Positions 8,656 to 16,589 are shown, counted from the stretch's first letter. The stretch is DNA of 64,000 nucleotides from Agaricicola taiwanensis (GCF_014635245.1 NZ_BMCP01000001.1:1240001-1304000); one strand, 5' to 3'. Notes: generated from the sequence alone by a model not told the origin. A program made the numbers and translations.

Positions 8656-8708
8656 AACCACACGCTCATAAGAGCTTGTTAGGCTTAACGCCGGATTAAT
8701 GAGGGACG

Positions 8709-10811
8709 CTAAACGGTTTCCGGGGCAGGTGTTCTGGCCTCGGAACCAGTCGTCGGAGCCGCAGCCTGAATCGTGCTGATGGTCTGGATGTTAAACTCCG
8801 GCGCCAGCTCCTGATAGGACAGGACCGCCAGATCGATATCGTTGCGGGCCAGCACGTTCCGGACGTTGCGGCGTGCGTCCGGCGTCGTCAGAATCACCGG
8901 CTTGACTTCGGGAGCGGTGTCGGCAATTGCCGCCCGGATCTGCTCGATGATTGGCCGCACCGAATTGGTTTCCGCTTGCGGCGACGTGCTGCCGCCAGGA
9001 ACCGGGCGGTCGGTTCGCAGCAGATCCTCCACACGGCGTTCCAGTGTGAAAGCCGGGATGACGCGATTGGCATTGGCCCAGCGGAAGCTGATCTGCCGCT
9101 TCATGGCGGTGCGGACGCGTTCGGTGATAACCGCGACGTCCTTTTCGCCGGCGCTTTCAGCCAATGCTTCCAGGATGATTCGCAGGTGACGGATTGAGAC
9201 CTGCTCTTCCACCAGGCGGCGCAGGACATCGGCGATCTTCTGAAGCGGAACGGCCTGCTGCGCCTCTTTGACCAACTCGCTATAGGTCTGCTCCATCGTG
9301 CCGATGAGGTCCCGGGTCTCCTGGATGCCGATGAAATTGGCCGCGTAACGCCGCAGCATATGCGCAAGACACAGGCCAATGATCTCATGGGTATCGAGAA
9401 AGCCGATGCCGGCGCGCTCCAACTCGCCGCGATAGCTTTTCTCGATCCAGATGGTCTTGGACAGGCCTGCGATTTCCGCTCCCTCCTCATAAGGGACGGT
9501 CAGAAGATCGAGATGCATCTGGTCATCGCGGAGAAGGACGCGATCGGATGGGATGTCCACGGCCACCACCGGCACCGCCGCAAGGTCGATGCGCAACTGA
9601 TCTTCGCCAACATTGGTTGCGCTGCGGATCTCGATGGCTGGCGGCTGCACGCCAAGATCATTGTAGAAGTCCTGCCGTACGAGATTGGCATGTTCCTGGA
9701 ACAGATTTTGTGGCACCGCCGCTGCCAGATTTTCGCCCATGTAGATCTGGACCTGGTGGCGCGAACGCTCGGGCTTTGCCTCCACCACCGCGACGTCGCT
9801 GATGGCAGCCTTCGATTCCGCCTCGGCACGGATTATCCGTCGACGGAGCAGGAAGGCGCCAACGCCGAGAAGCGCGGCCAATGTGAGGAAAATCGCGGTC
9901 GGGAACCCAGGGATGAAGCCCAGGGCGAAGATGAGGAAAGCGGCGATACCCAGGACGCGAGGGTCCTTCAGCGTCTGGGCCGAGATGTCGGAGCCGAGGT
10001 CCAGCGATTCGGCGGAGGATACGCGCGTCACGATGGTGCCGGCGGCAACGCAGATAATGAGTGCTGGAATCTGTGCGATCAGGCCTTCGCCGATGGTCAG
10101 CAGGGTATAGGTGTGACCGGCATCGGCGAAACTCATGTCCCGCTGCGCCATGCCGATCGCGAGACCACCGATCATATTGATGACGATGATGATCAGGGTG
10201 GCGATGGCGTCACCCTTCACGAACTTCATGGCGCCATCCATGGCGCCGTAGAGCTGGCTCTCCTTTTCCAGGAGGCGGCGCAGATTGCGCGCCTCGGCCT
10301 GGGTGATGTCGCCGTTGCGCAGATCGTTATCGATGCTCATCTGCTTGCCCGGCATGCCGTCCAGGCTGAAGCGCGCCGCCACTTCCGCGACGCGCTCGGC
10401 GCCCTTGGCGATGACGATGAACTGCGCCACGGAAATGATGAGGAAGATCACGATACCGACGGCGATGTTGCCGCCGATGACGAAATTACCGAGCGAGGCG
10501 ATGATGTCGCCGGCATTGGCGTCGAGCAGAATAAGACGTGTCGTTGAGATCGATAGTGCGAGCCGGAACAGAGTCGTGATCAGCAGCACCGATGGCAGGG
10601 CGGAGAAGTCGATCGGCCGCGCCACATAGAAGGTCACCAGCAGGATCACGACGCTCGCCGACACGTTCAGCGTGATCATCAAGTCGATCACGAACGTCGG
10701 AAGCGGGATGATCATCATCACGATCGCCACCATGATAAAGGCGGCGACGACGATGTCGCTTCGGCGGGAGGCGGCGATAAGCGTATTCTGAATACTGCTG
10801 AGCTTGATCAT
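8709..10811 (-). CDS. sctV: T3SS major export apparatus protein SctV
   Basis: 700 aa, the full length for the FHIPEP family (SctV/FlhA/LcrD). The N-terminal half has the expected hydrophobic helices (first near residues 20-60) and the conserved cytoplasmic loop RFSLDGMPGKQMSIDNDLRNG. The C-terminal half is the nonameric cytoplasmic ring domain. It forms the export channel ring that receives substrates. The ATG overlaps the sctY stop (ATGA), with AAGG 8 nt upstream. Gene order X-Y-V is that of Ysc-type systems. Confidence 0.97.
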   Translation of the reverse strand: MIKLSSIQNTLIAASRRSDIVVAAFIMVAIVMMIIPLPTFVIDLMITLNVSASVVILLVTFYVARPIDFSALPSVLLITTLFRLALSISTTRLILLDANAGDIIASLGNFVIGGNIAVGIVIFLIISVAQFIVIAKGAERVAEVAARFSLDGMPGKQMSIDNDLRNGDITQAEARNLRRLLEKESQLYGAMDGAMKFVKGDAIATLIIIVINMIGGLAIGMAQRDMSFADAGHTYTLLTIGEGLIAQIPALIICVAAGTIVTRVSSAESLDLGSDISAQTLKDPRVLGIAAFLIFALGFIPGFPTAIFLTLAALLGVGAFLLRRRIIRAEAESKAAISDVAVVEAKPERSRHQVQIYMGENLAAAVPQNLFQEHANLVRQDFYNDLGVQPPAIEIRSATNVGEDQLRIDLAAVPVVAVDIPSDRVLLRDDQMHLDLLTVPYEEGAEIAGLSKTIWIEKSYRGELERAGIGFLDTHEIIGLCLAHMLRRYAANFIGIQETRDLIGTMEQTYSELVKEAQQAVPLQKIADVLRRLVEEQVSIRHLRIILEALAESAGEKDVAVITERVRTAMKRQISFRWANANRVIPAFTLERRVEDLLRTDRPVPGGSTSPQAETNSVRPIIEQIRAAIADTAPEVKPVILTTPDARRNVRNVLARNDIDLAVLSYQELAPEFNIQTISTIQAAAPTTGSEARTPAPETV

Positions 10812-11152
10812 GCTGGAACCTTATGGTCGCGCAAATCAACAAAATCGCGAAATATATGACGGGCCTGCTCGGCTTCGCCTCGCAGCCACAATGCCTTGCT
10901 CTTCAAAAGGGTGAGGGTCGTCAGATCAGTGTCTATTTTTTCCAGCTGCTCGATGACGCCGAGCGCGTTATCGGCGGCGTTGTCGCGCAGATAGACATTG
11001 GCGAGCGTGCGCAGGATCTGCGGATTGTCTGGATCAAGATGAGAGGCCAGCAGCAGGAGCACGATCGCGCGCTGCGTATGGCCGAATTCGCCGTACATAT
11101 AGCCGAGCGAGTGCAAAAGCTGGACGCCGTCCTGGGAACGCTCGTTCACCAC
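10808..11152 (-). CDS. sctY: SctY-like TPR chaperone/cofactor
   Basis: 114 aa, the same length as YscY. It is built of three TPR-like helix pairs (GHTQRAIVLLLLASHLDPDN first). The C-terminal stretch GEAEQARHIFRDFVDLRDHK resembles, from memory, the end of YscY. In Ysc systems SctY binds SctX and the cytoplasmic ring of SctV. The start is GTG (11152, or 11149) with GAGGGAG upstream, overlapping the sctX stop. It could also be described as a y4yS-type TPR protein of rhizobial loci. Confidence 0.72.
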   Translation of the reverse strand: MVNERSQDGVQLLHSLGYMYGEFGHTQRAIVLLLLASHLDPDNPQILRTLANVYLRDNAADNALGVIEQLEKIDTDLTTLTLLKSKALWLRGEAEQARHIFRDFVDLRDHKVPA

Positions 11153-11511
11153 CGCGCTCCCTCGTGTCGCTGGTCCTGGATCGCCCAGTAGCGATTGAGC
11201 TCCTCATTGATCACGCCACGGATCTTGGCGCTCATCTCCTCGCCAAAAAGGCTGTCATCGACGCCTTCGGAGATGTCCTTCAGAAGCGAAGTGAATTTGC
11301 CGCCGTGAAAGATGCTCGCATCCGAGACGCGGGGCATGACGTAATCGACGATCTCAGCTTTCAGGGATTGGGGGACTTCGGAAGCCTCGCCCCGGCTCGT
11401 GCGGAGAAGAGCCTCGAATTCCTGAAAGGCGGGGTGCAGTTCCGACGATCGTGCGATGGCATCCGATAAGACGACATCAAGTCGAAGTGGCCCCAGAACC
11501 TGATCATTCAT
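11146..11511 (-). CDS. sctX: SctX-like T3SS protein (by position)
   Basis: 121 aa, close to the 122 aa of YscX, and placed directly before the SctY-like gene and sctV as in Ysc loci. The protein is acidic and mostly helical (IFHGGKFTSLLKDISEGVDD; EEMSAKIRGVINEELNRY). No convincing motif match to YscX can be made by eye, so the call rests on size and synteny. The ATG at 11511 has a G-rich ribosome site; a TTG two codons upstream is less likely. Confidence 0.5.
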   Translation of the reverse strand: MNDQVLGPLRLDVVLSDAIARSSELHPAFQEFEALLRTSRGEASEVPQSLKAEIVDYVMPRVSDASIFHGGKFTSLLKDISEGVDDSLFGEEMSAKIRGVINEELNRYWAIQDQRHEGARW

Positions 11512-11567
11512 GTCCAACCCCCGTTGAGCGATACGGATACTCTGCCCTAATGAGAGCTTAGGTGGAG

Positions 11568-12497
11568 TTAATAGGTCAGCCGAAACTCTTCGGAGCCCTT
11601 GGCAAGGATGATGCGATCCTTGGCGATCGAGCGTACGGACCAGCCGCTGTTGAGGGATGCACCCTCGTAATAGCGCTTGCCGTCACTGGCGATCATATAG
11701 GGATTGTTGCCGTACCAGACGGCCTGGACCGACACCGGTGGGCGCGCTGGGCGGCGGTTCGTCTCGACCATGGAGACGAGGCTGGCCTTGCCGCCATACG
11801 AGCGATCGAACCAGGTCATGACATCGATCCAAACCCCATGCTTGTCAGGGGCGATGGAACCGGTAGCTACAATGTCATTGCCGCTTGGAGCCAGCTTGAT
11901 GCCCTCGAGGCCGGCGGTCTGGATCCGCTTCTGCAGGTTCGGAACGATGGTTTCTTCGGCCTGAACGGTGTTCGAGATGTTATCGGGCGCGCTTTCGGCG
12001 GACAGGCGCTGAACCTCGGCTGTGCGGGGCGAGACGGCGGCGGACTCCACATCTGGCCGCGACGCGATGCCGACGATCAGAAGCGCGGGGATCAGGATGG
12101 CGGCCGCCACCGGAACGGCGAGGCGTGATGCCATCTGCCCGATCGTTGGCTCCGAGGCGCCGTCTCGCGACAGCCGCAGCTGTGCCTGTCCTATGGACAT
12201 TGTTATGGGTAGGCGCAGGCGTGCGCCCTGCTGCGCCGTGAGCACAAGTCCGTTGCCGAGTTCCACCTCGTGGCTCTGCGTCTCAACATGAACGGCATTG
12301 CCGTCAATCCGGATGCGGGCATGATCCGCGGCGACGCCCTCGTCGCGCAGAATGATGTCCGAATCCGGCGCGGATCCAATGCGATAACTCTTGCCCTTCA
12401 GATCGATGGAAGTGCCCCGATGCAGGCCTGAGACGATATCCAGCGTCGGAGATGAATCGCCCGTGTCCGGCGAAAGCCAGGTGAGAATCCTGTTCAT
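11568..12497 (-). CDS. sctD: T3SS inner-membrane ring protein SctD
   Basis: 309 aa. The N-terminal FHA-like domain (about residues 10-110; YRIGSAPDSDIILRDEGVAADHARI) is cytoplasmic. One transmembrane helix follows (LAVPVAAAILIPALLIVGIA, about 128-147), then a short periplasmic part ending in a BON-like segment (GKRYYEGASLNSGWSVRSI). This is the YscD topology but shorter than the usual 400 aa, so one or two periplasmic ring domains seem missing. It is the outer inner-membrane ring, linking SctJ and SctK. MNRILTW at 12497 is preferred over an ATG four codons upstream. Confidence 0.85.
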   Translation of the reverse strand: MNRILTWLSPDTGDSSPTLDIVSGLHRGTSIDLKGKSYRIGSAPDSDIILRDEGVAADHARIRIDGNAVHVETQSHEVELGNGLVLTAQQGARLRLPITMSIGQAQLRLSRDGASEPTIGQMASRLAVPVAAAILIPALLIVGIASRPDVESAAVSPRTAEVQRLSAESAPDNISNTVQAEETIVPNLQKRIQTAGLEGIKLAPSGNDIVATGSIAPDKHGVWIDVMTWFDRSYGGKASLVSMVETNRRPARPPVSVQAVWYGNNPYMIASDGKRYYEGASLNSGWSVRSIAKDRIILAKGSEEFRLTY

Positions 12498-12612
12498 ATT
12501 GCCCCGCATTCAATAAAACTGATTTTGAAATAGGAACGCCCGCGCCATGCGATGAGTAGCAAGGCAGGCGCGGGCGACAGAGAAGCGAATTGTTTTCGTG
12601 TTGAAGGGCGGA

Positions 12613-12777
12613 TTACGCCCTCGTGCTCTGCGCGATGGTGCTGCCCGTCTTGTACGGAACCTGCGCTTCGGCAAACTGAACGTTCACTTCCATGGCCCAA
12701 GCCATCAGCTCTTCCATGCGCGCGGCCGCTGCGTCAACGCGGGCCTGGGCGTCACTGGTTCCACCTGTATCGGTCAT
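12613..12777 (-). CDS. 54-aa small T3SS-operon protein, unrecognised
   Basis: A strong ribosome site (GAGGAG, 7 nt from the ATG) precedes MTDTGGTSDAQARV. The protein has an Ala-rich helix (ARVDAAAARMEELMAWAMEV) and a short tail with GSTIAQSTRA. It is the first gene of the sctD-X-Y-V operon, with 115 bp to sctD. Its length equals that of the needle candidate at 3904-4068 and both are single-helix proteins, so it could be a second needle/rod-like protein or a chaperone; I do not recognise the family. Confidence 0.6.
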   Translation of the reverse strand: MTDTGGTSDAQARVDAAAARMEELMAWAMEVNVQFAEAQVPYKTGSTIAQSTRA

Positions 12778-13344
12778 TGGTCTGCTCCTCAGTTGGTCGT
12801 TCGAAGAGGCCGCCGATCACTTCGTCATCAGGTCGGCTCCGAATATCCCTAACGTACCGTTACTTTCTTTTTTCGTAAAGCTTTCAATAGCCGATAACTT
12901 GATCAACCGCCTGTAAAGGTTAATATTGAAGGAAGTTGCGATAGCAACAAAATGGATATTTATCTAGAATGTCAAGGGGCAGGGGCGATTAGTCTTGGAG
13001 GCGCGGCCGGTCTAATTGCGTTTATATTACAAAATTATAACGCTAACAAAAATGGTTCATGAAGAGAGGGGGAGGGGCATGAGAAATTTGACCTCTTATT
13101 GAAGGTCATACTTCGGTGTGCCGCTGTGGAGGTCAGCGCCTCCAGATATGTCCAATATTATAGGCATTAATAGGTCGGGAATGCAAATTGTAGAGATATT
13201 CCGCACCGCACGTCTGGATGCTTCGGTTATGCTGCACGTGCGAAGAGTATAGCAGAAAGTATCACTGCAGCAGCAATTGATGCATTCCCGATTGAGACGG
13301 GAACAGCGATCTGCTGCCCTCGTGTGTCATCCTGAGGGGGAGAA
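12778..13344. promoter_or_regulatory. AT-rich leader region between T3SS and prophage
   Basis: 567 bp, clearly AT-richer than both flanks, holding the presumed leftward promoter of the sctD operon. It contains a possible 36-aa plus-strand peptide (12952-13062, MDIYLECQGAGAISLGGAAG..., one hydrophobic segment) without a good ribosome site. It also has a TGGAGG/CCTCCA hairpin at about 13125-13142 and a nested hairpin at 13267-13317 (outer GCAGCAG/CTGCTGC, inner TTCCCG/CGGGAA). No confident gene or named regulator site is seen. Confidence 0.4.
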
Positions 13345-13394
13345 ACTGGTCGGAGTGATAGGATTTGAACCTACGACCCCCTCGTCCCGAACGA
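13345..13394 (-). repeat. attL: displaced 3' half of tRNA-Pro
   Basis: 50 bp identical to 56275-56324. It corresponds to the tRNA-Pro sequence from the anticodon loop through the encoded CCA end. Without a 5' half it is not a functional tRNA; it is the part of the original gene displaced by prophage integration. The integrase stop codon is only 10 bp away. Confidence 0.95.
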
Positions 13395-13403
13395 TGGTGT
13401 ACC

Positions 13404-14585
13404 TCATCGCTTCCCTCCATAATGAGCAATCTTCGTCACGTTGGATTCCGCATGTTCACGTTTGGTCCCGCCCATCTTTTCGGTATCTTTTCGGTGGGAC
13501 AGGTTGCGCTTGGCGCCCGCCATATAATCCGGATGGTGATGGCCGTAGGTCTGCAGCAGGGTCTCCAGGCTCATCCCCAGGTAGCCAGCAGCTTCCCAAG
13601 GATCGGTACCGGCCTGCATCAGCCATGTTGCGGCCGTATGGCGTAGGGTGTGCGGAGTGGCCTTCACCTTCGCATCTTGCGCGTTGCGGCGAAATGCGAT
13701 CTTCACCTCTCGCACCGGCTCCCCGTTGAAATCCACAGGATGAATCATGCCCATGCGCTCCCATCGGCGCAGGTGGGCCATCAACCGATCGGGCAGCGGC
13801 ACAGGGGGGCGGCGCTTGTTCGTCTCGGTGGCGGCAACGGGGCGGCGGTAGAAAAGGCGGCGCTCGATATCGATCCAGCCGAAATTGTCGAGCGCGCTAT
13901 CAAACGATGAGCGGCATACGGCACCTGGGCGCGTTCCGGTATAAAGGGCAATCAGGATGAAGCGAGCGACATGCCGGCGCCGGTAGCGGCGCGTCGCCGC
14001 GCCCTGCTGCACTTCCTTATAGCGCCAGGCCGTCCATAGCAGCTTTGCCACCTCGGAGCGCGTCAGCCAGTTGCGGCGAGCTTCAGCCTTCCGCGGCAGG
14101 GTCACTTCGACCACTTCACGGCACAGACCCTCACGGCGGTGATAGGTGATGGCCGCGCGCATGTCTTCCAGCTCGCGCCGTGCGGAGGAATTGCCCCGGT
14201 GCGCCGCGTACTGCTGGCAGGTCGAGCGCGTCACATCGGAAAGGCGCTTATCGCCCCACCACTTCAGCAATTCGCCAATGCGCGCGCCGGTCTCATGCGG
14301 GCGGGCGTGGTTTGGAGCCACGTCGCTGGCATAGATGGCGAGCACGTCAGCCATCATGACCTCAGATGCACTACGGTCGCGGGGGCGGTCTTTGAGGCGC
14401 TTTTCCGCGATGTAGCGGGCGAGGGCTTCTTCAGCCTCTCCACGGCGATCCGGGCCGCATCCAGTGCTGCGTTTGATTCCGTCGTCGAGGACGACATAGA
14501 CGGCGCGCTCGATGCTGCCGTTCTTGTGCCGGCGCTCGGGCTGGAGCCAGAGCCTGGGGCCTTTGGTGACGCGTTGGCGCGGCAT
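13404..14585 (-). CDS. int: Tyrosine-recombinase integrase
   Basis: 393 aa. It catalyses site-specific insertion and excision at tRNA-Pro. Visible active-site elements are Arg219 (LYTGTRPGA), Lys257 region (TNKRR), His312 and Arg315 (PHTLRHTAA), and nucleophile Tyr347 (LLQTYGHHH). The usual His/Trp nine residues before the Tyr appears as Met338 (YLGMS), as I recall for this rhizobial prophage integrase group. An N-terminal arm/core-binding region occupies about residues 1-165. Its start lies 232 bp inside the preceding excisionase-like gene, in another frame. The gene reads toward attL. Confidence 0.95.
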   Translation of the reverse strand: MPRQRVTKGPRLWLQPERRHKNGSIERAVYVVLDDGIKRSTGCGPDRRGEAEEALARYIAEKRLKDRPRDRSASEVMMADVLAIYASDVAPNHARPHETGARIGELLKWWGDKRLSDVTRSTCQQYAAHRGNSSARRELEDMRAAITYHRREGLCREVVEVTLPRKAEARRNWLTRSEVAKLLWTAWRYKEVQQGAATRRYRRRHVARFILIALYTGTRPGAVCRSSFDSALDNFGWIDIERRLFYRRPVAATETNKRRPPVPLPDRLMAHLRRWERMGMIHPVDFNGEPVREVKIAFRRNAQDAKVKATPHTLRHTAATWLMQAGTDPWEAAGYLGMSLETLLQTYGHHHPDYMAGAKRNLSHRKDTEKMGGTKREHAESNVTKIAHYGGKR

Positions 14586-14788
14586 ATCGTTCTCATCTCT
14601 TCAATGGCGCGGAGCGTGGTGAACTGCTTGCCGGCGATGACCTCGACCATGAGGCGACCACGGCGAATCTCATTGCGAAGGCCGCTAACGGTCATACCGC
14701 CGGTGGGAAATGCCAACTCCACAGCTTCGGTCAGCCGCAGCGGCGTGTCCATAGTCACTCGGGTCTCGTCATATGCCCTCGCTCCCAT
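14354..14788 (-). CDS. Excisionase-like DNA-binding protein overlapping int
   Basis: 144 aa. The N-terminal 60 residues form a winged-helix/excisionase-type domain (TPLRLTEAVELAFPTGGMTV, then RNEIRRGRLMVEVIAGK). The rest is a Ser/Ala/Thr-rich tail that is coded in the same DNA as the integrase N-terminus. The start has AAAGGAAT upstream, inside the end of the preceding gene. Position directly before int supports a directionality factor. The tail may be a by-product of the overlap. Confidence 0.7.
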   Translation of the reverse strand: MGARAYDETRVTMDTPLRLTEAVELAFPTGGMTVSGLRNEIRRGRLMVEVIAGKQFTTLRAIEEMRTICRANASPKAPGSGSSPSAGTRTAASSAPSMSSSTTESNAALDAARIAVERLKKPSPATSRKSASKTAPATVVHLRS

Positions 14789-14791
14789 GGC

Positions 14792-14938
14792 CTATTCCTT
14801 TCCGAAGGTCAGAGGGTTGCGCCGGGCCTCGCATGATCGAGACAACTCTAGGAGCGCGACACCAACTGGTAATCCCAGCAGAAACGGAATGGCCGCGCCG
14901 AACAGAAGCTTTTCAGGAATGATCCAGAGCTTGCGCAT
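14792..14938 (-). CDS. 48-aa membrane peptide
   Basis: A small gene with a ribosome site (AAAAGGAAT) inside the stop region of the gene before it. The protein has one hydrophobic segment (LLFGAAIPFLLGLPVGVALL, residues 11-30) and a short basic tail. Both its start and the start of the next gene share the same 15-bp stop-start junction. Function unknown. Confidence 0.5.
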   Translation of the reverse strand: MRKLWIIPEKLLFGAAIPFLLGLPVGVALLELSRSCEARRNPLTFGKE

Positions 14939-14941
14939 GGC

Positions 14942-15259
14942 CTATTCCTTTTCCGGTGGGGTGGGGGACGCGGGAGCTTTCCGACCGGTCAGGTATCCGT
15001 AGATTTCGTTGTCAACAAAGACAGCGACCTCTGGAGACCCAGCGTCTCGCAGTGCCCGGCGAACCAAGTCACGCAGGCGGTTTAAGGCTTCGATGGCTGC
15101 ATCAAGGTCTCTCCCGCGCTGCCGCAGAATGTCCTCGAGCGAATTCTCGAGCGCTTTGATCTTATCCTCTCGAGCGTCCAGATCCTTGGCCCGCTTGTGC
15201 AGATCATTCGCCATCATGTGCCGGGCCACATCTTCTTGGCCTTTGCGACTGCCGAACAT
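14942..15259 (-). CDS. Hypothetical coiled-coil phage protein
   Basis: 105 aa, highly charged and helical (ANDLHKRAKDLDAREDKIKA; then LRQRGRDLDAAIEALNRLRD), with a Pro-rich end (APASPTPPEKE). No family recognised. The stop TAG of the previous gene is immediately followed by its ATG. It belongs to the leftward early operon. Confidence 0.65.
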   Translation of the reverse strand: MFGSRKGQEDVARHMMANDLHKRAKDLDAREDKIKALENSLEDILRQRGRDLDAAIEALNRLRDLVRRALRDAGSPEVAVFVDNEIYGYLTGRKAPASPTPPEKE

Positions 15260-15418
15260 CTATTCTCTCCCTTCTGAGAGAGCGGCGTCGGAGCTCTTCT
15301 GCTTTTTGTACCAAGCCAGCCACTTTACCTCGTCAGGCGTGAGAGGGCGGTCAAGCGCCTCAAGGATGGCTCGGTACAGCGCCTTCTGACGCTCCCACAT
15401 GCGCTCCACCATAGTCAT
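15260..15418 (-). CDS. 52-aa hypothetical phage protein
   Basis: Short gene fitting exactly between two neighbours: its ATG overlaps the stop of the gene at 15415 (ATGA) and its TAG abuts the ATG at 15259. It is helical and aromatic-rich (MVERMWERQKALYRAILEAL; DEVKWLAWYKKQK). Exact packing on both sides supports it. Function unknown. Confidence 0.6.
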   Translation of the reverse strand: MTMVERMWERQKALYRAILEALDRPLTPDEVKWLAWYKKQKSSDAALSEGRE

Positions 15419-15927
15419 CTGTCTTCTCCTGTGAGAGCGGCGCGGCGGGCTGACTTCTTGCCCGAGATCGCATTGCCGCGAGGCCGTAGAGGGCGTGTCA
15501 GGGCGTCTTCAATCGACATCCCGTATCTGTCGATCCTTGCGGCCACTATGCGAGGTGAAAGGCCATGGGACATTGCAGCCTCGGCCAACAGGACATTCCT
15601 TCCGCCGACCATCTCGCGGCGGTTATTCCTGCGATTGAAGGACTGTTCCTTGGTCGTCGCCCACCGGCAGTTCTCGGGAGTGTAATTGCCATTCTGGTCA
15701 ATGCGATCTAGCGTGCAGCCCTCGGGCCTGGCGCCCATATCATCCATGAAGCAGTCAAAGCCGTATTGCCCCGGCACGCCGAACCGCCACCTGTCGCAGA
15801 CCTGTATTCCGCGGCCGCCATAGTTGTGAAAGTCCTTATGCGAAGGCTGGTAGCACCTCGCCTTCATCCCGATGTAGGTCACGTAGCTTCCATCCTTCGG
15901 AAACCTGAAGGGCCTTTTGTTGGGCAT
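15415..15927 (-). CDS. HNH/AP2-like phage DNA-binding protein
   Basis: 170 aa. The N-terminal half has the pattern of small phage HNH-type proteins: YIGMKARCYQPSHKDFHNYG, then GGRGIQVCDRW, a DMGARPEGCTLDRIDQNGNY unit and ENCRWAT. The C-terminal half contains a helix-turn-helix-like repeat (GMSIEDALTRPLRPRG) typical of associated DNA-binding modules. It could be a free-standing homing-type endonuclease. The ribosome site AAGGTGAG precedes the ATG. Confidence 0.7.
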   Translation of the reverse strand: MPNKRPFRFPKDGSYVTYIGMKARCYQPSHKDFHNYGGRGIQVCDRWRFGVPGQYGFDCFMDDMGARPEGCTLDRIDQNGNYTPENCRWATTKEQSFNRRNNRREMVGGRNVLLAEAAMSHGLSPRIVAARIDRYGMSIEDALTRPLRPRGNAISGKKSARRAALTGEDR

Positions 15928-15931
15928 GGCC

Positions 15932-16264
15932 TCACCTTTCCCTGCTCGCCCGGACGGGCGTGCCGTCGAACTTCTGCCAGCCTTTGATCTTCTGCTTGTT
16001 GCGTCGGATCCCGCGTGCGGCGTCCCGCTGCCGCTTCATCTTCGCGATTTGCGGCACGTCCTGCTTTGATGTCTTGTGCTTGTGGCAGGGGTGGCAAAGA
16101 ACCTGGCAGTTCTCCAAGGTCGCTTCACCGCCTAGGGCACACGGTAGGATGTGGTCATAGTGGAACTCACCGAAGCGCAGACGCATGCCGCATTCTTCGC
16201 AGTGGCCGTTCGCCCGTGCGGCTGCATCGCGCTTGGTGGGGTTTGAGAACTCGCGGCGGCTCAT
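15932..16264 (-). CDS. HNH endonuclease
   Basis: 110 aa. It shows two Cys pairs (HCEECG and CHPCHKHK) around the HNH core FHYDHILPCALGGEATLENC. This beta-beta-alpha-metal fold cuts DNA. In phages HNH enzymes often act near packaging, but this one sits in the leftward early operon. The start MSRREF at 16264 overlaps the stop of the upstream membrane protein gene; a longer in-frame version to 16444 is rejected because it would overrun two small genes. Confidence 0.85.
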   Translation of the reverse strand: MSRREFSNPTKRDAAARANGHCEECGMRLRFGEFHYDHILPCALGGEATLENCQVLCHPCHKHKTSKQDVPQIAKMKRQRDAARGIRRNKQKIKGWQKFDGTPVRASRER

Positions 16265-16431
16265 CCCTGCCTCCACAGCTTCAAGTCCATGGCGAGGATC
16301 AGAAGACCGACGACACAGCAAAGCGCGAAGGCATAAGCCGCCGAACACCAGAAGCCCCTTTCGAGGGCGAGCAGCCCGAAGAATACGCCGATAGGTAGAC
16401 CTTGCAGAACGCCGACGACGAAGCGCCTCAT
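16261..16431 (-). CDS. 56-aa membrane protein
   Basis: Two hydrophobic segments (VVGVLQGLPIGVFFGLLAL and AAYAFALCCVVGLLILAMDL) with Arg residues between. Start and stop overlap both neighbours by four bases (ATGA), the normal packing in this operon. Function unknown. Confidence 0.6.
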   Translation of the reverse strand: MRRFVVGVLQGLPIGVFFGLLALERGFWCSAAYAFALCCVVGLLILAMDLKLWRQG

Positions 16432-16589
16432 CCCCGCCTCCCATTCATCGCATCCCAAACCACCCGCTTCTCATCCTGTAGGAGAGAAGACAGAACCTCT
16501 TTGTTGCTCTCGATGAACTCGGGCATCTCTCCGGGTGAGGGAGGGCAGGCCGTGATGACCTTGAGGACGAAATAGCCGGTCTGGGTCAT
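16428..16589 (-). CDS. 53-aa hypothetical phage protein
   Basis: Small soluble protein (MTQTGYFVLKVITACPPSPG...) with an acidic helix after residue 22. Both ends overlap the neighbouring genes by ATGA-type junctions, which is the main support. No family recognised. Confidence 0.55.
   Translation of the reverse strand: MTQTGYFVLKVITACPPSPGEMPEFIESNKEVLSSLLQDEKRVVWDAMNGRRG

Noticed and set aside
9360-10547. 395-aa plus-strand frame opposite sctV
   Set aside because: Shadow of the full-length sctV gene, with Asp/His-rich low-quality composition.
13345-13394. Second tRNA-Pro gene
   Set aside because: Only the 3' half is present; it is the displaced attL fragment.
15932-16444. 170-aa version of the HNH protein
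   Set aside because: The longer start would overrun two small genes with ATGA junctions; MSRREF at 16264 fits better.
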